A DNA stretch of 11,815 nt. It comes from Clostridia bacterium. GTDB lineage: Bacteria; Bacillota; Clostridia; Oscillospirales; Acutalibacteraceae. The DNA is taken from contig JAKSQL010000019.1 of the NCBI GenBank assembly GCA_024404125.1, positions 1 to 11,815 of the forward strand, written 5' to 3'. Positions 6,901-11,815 of this stretch are shown here, piece after piece (within the stretch, counting starts at the first letter, position 1; the number at the start of each line of letters is the position of its first letter). Position numbers and translations under genes: made by a program. Under the pieces are notes generated by a model, which searched no databases, had not been told where the DNA came from, and was given only the letters and a program-made list of their open reading frames with translations.

Positions 6901-6946
6901 AAGTATATTTATATATATAATATAATAATATAGATATTTATACATT
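6901..6946. other. AT-only tract in the dnaA leader
   Basis: A stretch of alternating TA/AT runs with only two G or C bases lies between the dnaA promoter and its ribosome site. It would form part of the 5' untranslated leader of dnaA. Placed next to a DnaA-box-like site, it could be a second easily melted origin element, or simply an unstructured leader; the sequence cannot decide. Confidence 0.4.
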
Positions 6947-6950
6947 AGAT

Positions 6951-6979
6951 AGTATAGCACAAGTTATCCACCATTTCAA
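6951..6979 (-). promoter_or_regulatory. dnaA promoter (sigma-A type, extended -10)
   Basis: On the minus strand TTGAAA (6974-6979) and TATACT (6951-6956) are separated by exactly 17 bases, and TGC directly before the -10 makes it an extended -10 promoter. Transcription would start near 6944, giving a leader of about 58 bases before the dnaA ATG at 6886. Confidence 0.8.
6964..6972 (+). promoter_or_regulatory. DnaA-box-like site inside the dnaA promoter spacer
   Basis: The plus strand reads TTATCCACC, eight of nine bases of the TTATCCACA DnaA box. It lies wholly between the -35 and -10 boxes of the dnaA promoter, so bound DnaA would block RNA polymerase. That fits the known autorepression of dnaA in several bacteria. 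It could also serve as an upstream origin box. Confidence 0.6.
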
Positions 6980-6992
6980 CAAAAATTTAAGA

Positions 6993-7026
6993 ACAAAAAA
7001 AGACGGGTATTTATTTACCCGTCTTT
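6993..7026 (-). terminator. Intrinsic terminator of the Lrp/aminotransferase operon
   Basis: An 11-base-pair perfect stem (6999-7009 with 7016-7026) with a 6-base loop is followed on the minus strand by seven T residues. It begins eight bases after the aminotransferase stop and ends just upstream of the dnaA -35 box, so it insulates dnaA from read-through. The plus strand has no T run after the stem. Confidence 0.9.
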
Positions 7027-7033
7027 GTAAGAA

Positions 7034-8203
7034 TTAAAGTGTATCCAAAAATTCCTTTGTACGTTTAAGCGCCTCAATAATATGCTCGGGACTGTAACAG
7101 TAAGACGCCCTTATAAACCCTTCTCCGCCTTTTCCGAAAGCGGTGCCCGGTACCAATGCAACATGCTTTTCTTTAAGTAACCGCTCGCAAAATTCATCGC
7201 TTGAAAGACCGCTTGATGAAATTGAGGGAAAAGCATAAAACGCGCCCTTCGGCTCCCTGCAGGTAAGCCCTATTTCATTAAAGGTGGACACCATAAGTTT
7301 TCTTCGGCGGTCATACTCTTTAAGCATCGAAAGAACGTCTTCCTCGCAGTTTTTAAGCGCCTCTACCGCGGCGTACTGTGAGGTGGTGGGCGCACACATA
7401 ATGGCAAACTGATGAATTTTGGTCATTTGTTTTATTATCTCTTTAGGTCCCGCCGCGTAACCTAACCGCCAACCTGTCATAGAAAAGGTTTTTGAAAAGC
7501 CGTTTACTATTACGGTTTTATCTTTCATGCCCTCTATTGAAGCGATACTTACGTGCTTTTTGCCGCCAAATGTGAGTTCGGCATAAATTTCATCTGATAT
7601 TACGAGAATGTTTTTATCTCTTAATACAGACGCTATTTCTTCAAGGTCTTCTTTTTCCATAATAGCGCCCGTAGGGTTGCAGGGATACGGTAGAATAAGT
7701 GCCTTGGTTTTATCGGTAATCGCAGATAAAAGCTGTTTTTTGGTAAGTTTAAAGTCGTCTTCCGCTTTGGTTTCGATAACAACCGGAACACCTCCCGCAA
7801 GGGTAGTAATCGGCTCATAACAAACGTAAGACGGCTCGGGTATAATAACCTCGTCTTTAGCGGATACTACCGCGCGGATAGCCGCGTCTATCGCCTCACT
7901 GCCGCCTACCGAAATAAGAATTTCGCTTTCGGGCTCGTAAGAAACATTACACTTGCGGTAAAGATAGTTTGAAATTTCTTTTCTCAGTGCTATAAGTCCC
8001 GAATTCGAGGTGTATTTTGTCTTACCTCTTTCAAGCGAGGAAATACCCGCTTTACGTATTTTCCACGGTGTTTCAAAATCGGGCTCGCCGACACCTAAAG
8101 ATATAACGTCATTCATAGTAGCGGCGATATCGAAAAACTTTCTTATACCCGATGGCTTAATTTCGCAAACCGCAGGATTTAAAACTTTGCTGTAGTCCAT
8201 CAT
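7034..8203 (-). CDS. Class I/II PLP-dependent aminotransferase
   Basis: This 389-residue fold-type I aminotransferase has the length of the AspB/PatA group. Visible landmarks are the substrate-side SLGVGEPDFETP (35-46), GGSEAIDAAIRAV (100-112), CNPTGA (175-180, PLP-contacting N176), SDEIYAEL (203-210, D204 and Y207), NGFSKTFSMTGWRLGY (234-249, Schiff-base Lys K238) and RASYCYS (365-371, carboxylate-binding R365). All catalytic residues are kept, so it should transfer amino groups between an amino acid and a 2-oxo acid; the substrate cannot be read from sequence. Its start overlaps the Lrp-family stop (ATGA), with a second ATG directly after, so the two are translationally coupled and share the T-box leader. 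An intrinsic terminator follows its stop. Aspartate, aromatic or alanine-type specificity all remain possible. Confidence 0.93.
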   Translation of the reverse strand: MMDYSKVLNPAVCEIKPSGIRKFFDIAATMNDVISLGVGEPDFETPWKIRKAGISSLERGKTKYTSNSGLIALRKEISNYLYRKCNVSYEPESEILISVGGSEAIDAAIRAVVSAKDEVIIPEPSYVCYEPITTLAGGVPVVIETKAEDDFKLTKKQLLSAITDKTKALILPYPCNPTGAIMEKEDLEEIASVLRDKNILVISDEIYAELTFGGKKHVSIASIEGMKDKTVIVNGFSKTFSMTGWRLGYAAGPKEIIKQMTKIHQFAIMCAPTTSQYAAVEALKNCEEDVLSMLKEYDRRRKLMVSTFNEIGLTCREPKGAFYAFPSISSSGLSSDEFCERLLKEKHVALVPGTAFGKGGEGFIRASYCYSPEHIIEALKRTKEFLDTL

Positions 8204-8679
8204 AGTAAAAATTGCCCCCTGTCGTCTTCTTTCTTAAAGAAGGCAACGTCAAGTTCTTTGTATCTTCTCATAACAAAATGAGTGGCGGTGGAGGTTACCG
8301 AGTCGATAGGAGCAAGTTCTTTTGAAACAAAATTTGCGACATCTTGCAAAGTTTTGCCCTTTACTACAACGTTAAGGTCATAAACACCCGACATAAGATA
8401 AACCGATTCAACCTCTTTATAAGAAGCAATCCTTTCGGCAACCTCTTCAAAACCAAGGTCGGCTTTCGGCACTACCTTAAGTTCAACTATTGCGGAAACG
8501 TAGGCGTCTTCGAGTTTATCCCAGTCAACTACCGCCTTATATCCCTTGATAAGTCCCTCTTCTTCCAATTCTTTAATGAGGGCTTCAACCTGTGCTTGCT
8601 CAAGAGAGGTCATTTTAGCAAGGTCGCTTACAGAGTATCTCGCGTTTTTTGCCAACAGTTTTAAAATTTCGGATTTCAT
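8200..8679 (-). CDS. Lrp/AsnC family transcriptional regulator
   Basis: The 159-residue protein has an N-terminal winged helix-turn-helix (about 1-50: EILKLLAKNARYSVSDLAKMTSLEQAQVEALIKELEEEGLIKGYKAVVD, here in segments ILKLLAKNARYSVSDLAKM and VEALIKELEEEGLI). A RAM ligand-binding domain follows (about 62-142), with VSAIVELKVVP, SVYLMSGVYDLNVVVKG and VTSTATHFVMRRYKE. RAM domains bind amino acids and form octamers in this family. The ATG at 8679 has an AGGAGG site seven bases upstream. It is the first gene after the T-box leader and overlaps the aminotransferase start, which suggests it regulates, or is regulated alongside, that enzyme. The first helix is shorter than in E. coli Lrp and the C-terminal tail (KKEDDRGQFLL) is unusual. 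Target genes are unknown. Confidence 0.9.
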   Translation of the reverse strand: MKSEILKLLAKNARYSVSDLAKMTSLEQAQVEALIKELEEEGLIKGYKAVVDWDKLEDAYVSAIVELKVVPKADLGFEEVAERIASYKEVESVYLMSGVYDLNVVVKGKTLQDVANFVSKELAPIDSVTSTATHFVMRRYKELDVAFFKKEDDRGQFLL

Positions 8680-8932
8680 AATTTTTCCTCCTAAATAAAA
8701 AAGTCCCGAAAGAAAAACTTTCAGGACGAATTAAAATATCCGTGGTACCACCCAAATTCGGTAAAACCGCACTCAAAAGACCTCTAACGGAGTCTTACAC
8801 CGACAAATCCCTTTCGGGCGCCTCTGATAAAAGGAGCATTTTTGAAGTTCTTTAAAGACTTGCACCTACCGTCTTTTCTCTTGAAAAAGAAACAATCAAA
8901 AACATATCTTTCGTCAACGAGTTTCTCTTGTT
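8680..8932 (-). ncRNA. T-box riboswitch leader of the Lrp/aminotransferase operon
   Basis: The leader (about 250 bases, transcribed from near 8932) carries the conserved T-box GGGTGGTACCACGG (8740-8753 on the minus strand). It also has a Stem I apical loop, AAGAC-GGTAGGTGCAA-GTCTT (8855-8875), like the GGUGUAAGC loop of glyQS leaders. A Rho-independent terminator follows just before the Lrp gene. An uncharged tRNA pairs by its acceptor end with the UGGN bulge and prevents termination. The bulge reads UGGU, which favours a tRNA with discriminator A. The specifier triplet is not certain: the likely specifier loop (3' side of Stem I, about 8836-8843) reads AAUGCUCC, so GCU, CUC or AUG are candidates. 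The regulated amino acid is therefore not assigned. Confidence 0.88.
8697..8727 (-). terminator. T-box leader terminator hairpin
   Basis: Stem GTCCTGAAAG (8718-8727) pairs with CTTTCGGGAC (8703-8712), 10 pairs including one G-U, with a 5-base loop. Six T residues follow on the minus strand (8702-8697). Its 5' arm must compete with the antiterminator around the T-box sequence. It lies about six bases before the Lrp ribosome site. Confidence 0.9.
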
Positions 8933-8938
8933 ATCTAT

Positions 8939-8967
8939 ATAATACATAAATCGGGGCGAGTTGTCAA
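8939..8967 (-). promoter_or_regulatory. Promoter of the T-box / Lrp / aminotransferase operon
   Basis: On the minus strand TTGACA (8962-8967, a perfect -35) and TATTAT (8939-8944) are exactly 17 bases apart. Transcription would start near 8932, just before the first T-box stem. It stands back to back with the mnmE promoter, with 11 bases between the two -35 boxes. Confidence 0.85.
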
Positions 8968-8978
8968 GTAAATAACAA

Positions 8979-9007
8979 TTGAAAAAAGTTAAAAGGTATG
9001 CTAAAAT
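8979..9007 (+). promoter_or_regulatory. mnmE promoter (extended -10)
   Basis: TTGAAA (8979-8984) and TAAAAT (9002-9007) are 17 bases apart, with TGC directly before the -10. The transcript would start near 9014, leaving a leader of about 32 bases with an AGAGGTGG ribosome site before the mnmE ATG at 9046. This promoter covers the alternative upstream ATG at 8998, which therefore cannot be the start of this transcript. Confidence 0.75.
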
Positions 9008-9045
9008 ATTTGAATATTAAAGGAAAAACAAAAGAGGTGGCAAAA

Positions 9046-10407
9046 ATGTCTGAAAATACGGTTGCGGCAATATCCACACCGCTCGGTACGGGAGGAATAA
9101 GTGTAATAAGAATTTCGGGTGATGCGGCAATAAGCATAGCCGATAAATGTTTCAGAGCGTTTTCGGGCACAAAACTTTGCGACCTTAACGGTTACGAAGC
9201 GCTTTACGGTGAGATATACGACCAAAGCGGAGTTATAGACGATTGCGTTGCTCTTGTTTTTAAGGCGCCTAAAAGTTATACGGGTGAAAATGTTGTCGAA
9301 ATTTCCACCCACGGCGGTGTACTTGTTACAAAAAAAGCGCTTCGCGCAATTTTTGACTGCGGGGCAACACCCGCTATGGCAGGTGAATTTACAAAGCGTG
9401 CTTTTTTAAACGGCAAACTTGATTTACTCAAAGCCGAAAGTGTTATAGGTATAATAAACGCGAAAAACGAATCGGCACTTAAAATAAACCGAAAAGCCCG
9501 AAACGGCGGACTTTCAAAGGATATTGACGGAATATGCGAAAAAATGCTCGAAACCGCGGCATCAATAGCGGCATATTCAGATTTTCCCGATGAGGATATA
9601 GAAAATTTAAACATAGAGAATTTTTCTTCGCTTATTACCGAATGCGAAAGCAAGATAAATAAACTTATTGAAAACTTTGATAACGGGAAAGCGATACTTG
9701 AGGGAATTGACTGTGCTATTGTAGGCAAACCGAACGTAGGCAAGTCAACCATTATGAATTTGTTTTCAAGAAGCGAAAAGTCAATAGTTACCGATATTGC
9801 GGGAACTACCCGCGATATAATAGAAAACACCGTAAACGTAAACGGAATTACCTTAAATCTTGCCGATACCGCAGGGATAAGGAATACCGAGGATACGGTC
9901 GAAAAAGCAGGGGTTCAAAGGGCTATCCAAAGGCAAAACGACGCGCAGATGGTTTTGGCGGTATTTGATAATTCGTCACCGCTTGACAGTGACGATAAAA
10001 AGGTGCTCTGCTCGCTTGACAGGGAAAGAAGCATAGTAGTTCTCAATAAGTCGGACCTTAAATGTAAACTTGATAAAAGTGTGTTTGACGGATTTTTAAC
10101 CGTGCAGATAAGCGCCAAATACGAAAACGGCATAGAAGACCTTGCCGAAAAGATAAAAACGGTGGCACTTAAAAATCCGCTCTCGGAAAACGATACGTTA
10201 CTTATAACAGAACGGCAAAGAGAAACGGCGGTAAGAGCCCAAAAAGCATTAAAAGAAGCAAAAGAAGCACTCTTTGCGGGTGTTACGGTTGATGCGGTAG
10301 GTGTTTGCCTTGACGATGCCATATCGGCACTTTTGGAACTTACGGGCAAAAAGGTTACCGAAGAGGTTTGCAACCAGATTTTTGAAAGATTTTGTATAGG
10401 GAAGTAG
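9046..10407 (+). CDS. mnmE: tRNA modification GTPase MnmE
   Basis: MnmE, with MnmG, installs the 5-carboxymethylaminomethyl (cmnm5) group on wobble uridine of certain tRNAs. From the ATG at 9046 the protein is 453 residues, typical for the family. An N-terminal formyl-THF-binding domain contains TPLGTGGISVIRISG (11-25) and GEFTKRAFLNGKLDLLKAE (113-131). The helical domain is interrupted by a G domain with G1 GKPNVGKS (227-234), G2 GTTRD (253-257), G3 DTAG (274-277), G4 NKSD (334-337) and SAK (356-358). The C-terminus is FCIGK with the conserved Cys (C450). The ribosome site AGGTGG is five bases from this ATG; the ATG at 8998 adds 16 residues without family similarity and lies within the promoter. 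mnmG starts six bases after its stop. The stop is TAG. Confidence 0.97.
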   Translation: MSENTVAAISTPLGTGGISVIRISGDAAISIADKCFRAFSGTKLCDLNGYEALYGEIYDQSGVIDDCVALVFKAPKSYTGENVVEISTHGGVLVTKKALRAIFDCGATPAMAGEFTKRAFLNGKLDLLKAESVIGIINAKNESALKINRKARNGGLSKDIDGICEKMLETAASIAAYSDFPDEDIENLNIENFSSLITECESKINKLIENFDNGKAILEGIDCAIVGKPNVGKSTIMNLFSRSEKSIVTDIAGTTRDIIENTVNVNGITLNLADTAGIRNTEDTVEKAGVQRAIQRQNDAQMVLAVFDNSSPLDSDDKKVLCSLDRERSIVVLNKSDLKCKLDKSVFDGFLTVQISAKYENGIEDLAEKIKTVALKNPLSENDTLLITERQRETAVRAQKALKEAKEALFAGVTVDAVGVCLDDAISALLELTGKKVTEEVCNQIFERFCIGK

Positions 10408-10412
10408 AAAGA

Positions 10413-11815
10413 ATGATACCCGAATATAAGGCAGGAGAATATGACGTTGCCGTAGTAGGCGGCGGTCACGCGGGGATAGAGGCAGCTCTTTCAAGCGCGC
10501 GGCTCGGCTGCAAAACGGTTATGTTTACAACAAGTCTTGATTTTATCGGAAATATGCCCTGCAATCCGTCAATAGGCGGCACTGCGAAGGGGCATCTTGT
10601 AAGAGAAATAGACTCTTTAGGCGGAGAAATGGGCAAGGCGGCGGATAAAACTACGCTTCAAAGCCGTATGCTTAACCGCGGGAAAGGGCCTGCGGTTTAT
10701 TCGCTTCGGGCACAGATAGACCGCAGAGCATACAGTGCGTATATGAAGCATACCGTTGAACTTCAGGAAAACCTTGATGTTAAGCAGGCGGAGATAGTAA
10801 AAATCGAGAAAGAAGACGGTGTTTGGAATACCGTTACAAAACTCGGCGCGGCATACAGTTGCAAATGCGTTATTCTTGCAACCGGCACGTTTTTAGGCGG
10901 CAGAGTGTATATAGGAGAGGTAAATTACGAGTCGGGGCCTGACGGCAACATACCCGCCACCGAACTTTCAAAATCGCTTAAAGCGTTGGGACTGCCGCTT
11001 CGACGTTTTAAAACGGGAACACCTGCAAGGGTGCTTAAACAAAGCATAGATTTTTCGCAACTTGAGGTGCAAAACGGTGACGAGGATACCGAGCCGTTTA
11101 GTTACTCAACCGAAGAAGCGCCAAAAAACAAGGTTGTTTGCCACATAGGTTATACCAACGATAAAACGAAAGAAATAATACTTAAAAACCTTAACCGTTC
11201 TCCGCTTTATCAAGGGGTTATTGAGGGGGTAGGACCGAGGTACTGCCCGTCTATTGAAGATAAGGTGGTAAGGTTTGCCGACAAAAAGCGGCATCAGATG
11301 TTTATTGAGCCGTGCGGCGAAAACACCGAGGAGATGTATCTGCAAGGTATGTCGTCTTCCTTGCCCGAAGAGGTACAGGTTGCGTTTTATCACACCATAA
11401 AGGGACTTGAAAACGTCCAGATAATGCGAAATGCTTATGCTATTGAGTATGACTGCATAGACCCGCTTTGCCTTTTGCCAACCCTTGAAATAAAGAAAAA
11501 TGAAGGGCTTTACGGCGCAGGGCAGTTTAACGGTTCTTCGGGCTACGAAGAGGCGGCGGCACAGGGGCTTATAGCCGGCATAAATGCAGCAAGAAAGGTA
11601 AAAAAACTTTCTCCGCTTATACTCTCTCGCGCGTCAAGTTATATCGGTACTTTAATAGATGACCTTGTTACAAAAGGGTGTTCCGACCCTTACAGAATGA
11701 TGACCTCACGAAGCGAGTACCGTCTTGTTTTAAGGCAGGACAATGCGGACGAACGGCTTATGCCTATAGGTTATGAAATAGGTCTTTTAAGCGAGAAAGA
11801 ATATAACGCGTTTTT
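10413..11815 (+). CDS. mnmG: tRNA uridine-5-carboxymethylaminomethyl enzyme MnmG (3' end missing)
   Basis: MnmG (GidA) is the FAD-dependent partner of MnmE in modifying tRNA wobble uridine. The frame from ATG 10413 (MIPEYKAGEYDVAVVGGGHAG) is open to the window end, about 467 of roughly 620 expected residues. The Rossmann motif VVGGGHAGIEAA (14-25) binds FAD. CNPSIGGTAKGHLVREID (from about 50) and GPRYCPSIEDKV carry the two Cys residues conserved in the family (C50 and that in RYC). GSSGYEEAAAQG and SDPYRMMTSRSEYRLVLRQDNAD are clear MnmG signatures. It starts five bases after mnmE, has only a weak ribosome site (AGGGAAG within the mnmE end) and is probably coupled to it. A closer-looking ATG at 10441 is out of frame. 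Nothing suggests damage. Confidence 0.97.
   Translation, partial: MIPEYKAGEYDVAVVGGGHAGIEAALSSARLGCKTVMFTTSLDFIGNMPCNPSIGGTAKGHLVREIDSLGGEMGKAADKTTLQSRMLNRGKGPAVYSLRAQIDRRAYSAYMKHTVELQENLDVKQAEIVKIEKEDGVWNTVTKLGAAYSCKCVILATGTFLGGRVYIGEVNYESGPDGNIPATELSKSLKALGLPLRRFKTGTPARVLKQSIDFSQLEVQNGDEDTEPFSYSTEEAPKNKVVCHIGYTNDKTKEIILKNLNRSPLYQGVIEGVGPRYCPSIEDKVVRFADKKRHQMFIEPCGENTEEMYLQGMSSSLPEEVQVAFYHTIKGLENVQIMRNAYAIEYDCIDPLCLLPTLEIKKNEGLYGAGQFNGSSGYEEAAAQGLIAGINAARKVKKLSPLILSRASSYIGTLIDDLVTKGCSDPYRMMTSRSEYRLVLRQDNADERLMPIGYEIGLLSEKEYNAF

Noticed and set aside
7608..7820. Plus-strand and second minus-strand open frames over the aminotransferase
   Set aside because: Shadows of a conserved enzyme gene without start signals.
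8998..9045. Longer mnmE start at 8998
   Set aside because: That ATG lies inside the predicted promoter, and the added residues do not match MnmE.
9276..9830. Minus-strand open frame of 184 codons opposite mnmE
   Set aside because: It is antisense to strongly conserved MnmE sequence, has no ribosome site and its product is low-complexity Ser/Ile/Phe-rich as expected of a shadow frame.
9915..10469. Minus-strand open frame of 184 codons across the mnmE end and mnmG start
   Set aside because: It is antisense to two clear genes with no initiation signal or family similarity.

Overview
This window is the replication-origin neighbourhood of a low-to-moderate-GC Bacillota genome, most likely a member of the Clostridia. 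The basis is the gene order dnaA-dnaN-yaaA-recF-remB-gyrB-gyrA, the RemB (DUF370) gene, a T-box leader and strong AGGAGG-type ribosome sites. Nothing here fixes the family or genus.

Layout. From 721 leftwards lies the N-terminal part of gyrA, cut by the window edge. Reading leftwards on the minus strand from 6886 to 1, dnaA, dnaN, yaaA, recF, remB, gyrB and gyrA form one compact replication/repair cluster, with several 1-11 base stop/start overlaps. The only large gap in it (5346-5557, between dnaA and dnaN) carries an array resembling the DnaA-trio plus AT-rich unwinding element of Bacillus subtilis oriC. Upstream of dnaA are a strong promoter with a near-consensus DnaA box in its spacer and an AT-only tract, so the origin may be bipartite. 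At 7034-8679 an Lrp/AsnC-family regulator and a PLP aminotransferase form a two-gene minus-strand operon led by a T-box riboswitch and ended by an intrinsic terminator just upstream of the dnaA promoter. At 8962-8984 the T-box promoter and the plus-strand mnmE promoter sit back to back. mnmE and the N-terminal three quarters of mnmG run off the right edge.

How the genes work together. DnaA opens the origin, DnaN is the replicative clamp, RecF acts at damaged forks, and gyrase removes supercoils ahead of them. MnmE and MnmG together modify the wobble uridine of certain tRNAs. The Lrp/aminotransferase pair is an amino-acid metabolism unit that senses tRNA charging through the T-box.

The most striking observation is that dnaA is interrupted by an in-frame TAA. 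An AUG with a good ribosome site at 6886 opens a 49-codon frame matching the first half of DnaA domain I. It stops at TAA (6737-6739), and the same frame restarts with ATG four codons later (6724) and encodes the rest of DnaA. The stop stands where the family usually has the Glu of the 'NEF' motif, so one G-to-T change (GAA to TAA) would explain it. It may be a sequencing or assembly error, a strain polymorphism, or a real two-piece or reinitiated DnaA. No mobile element, CRISPR array, rRNA or tRNA was seen.
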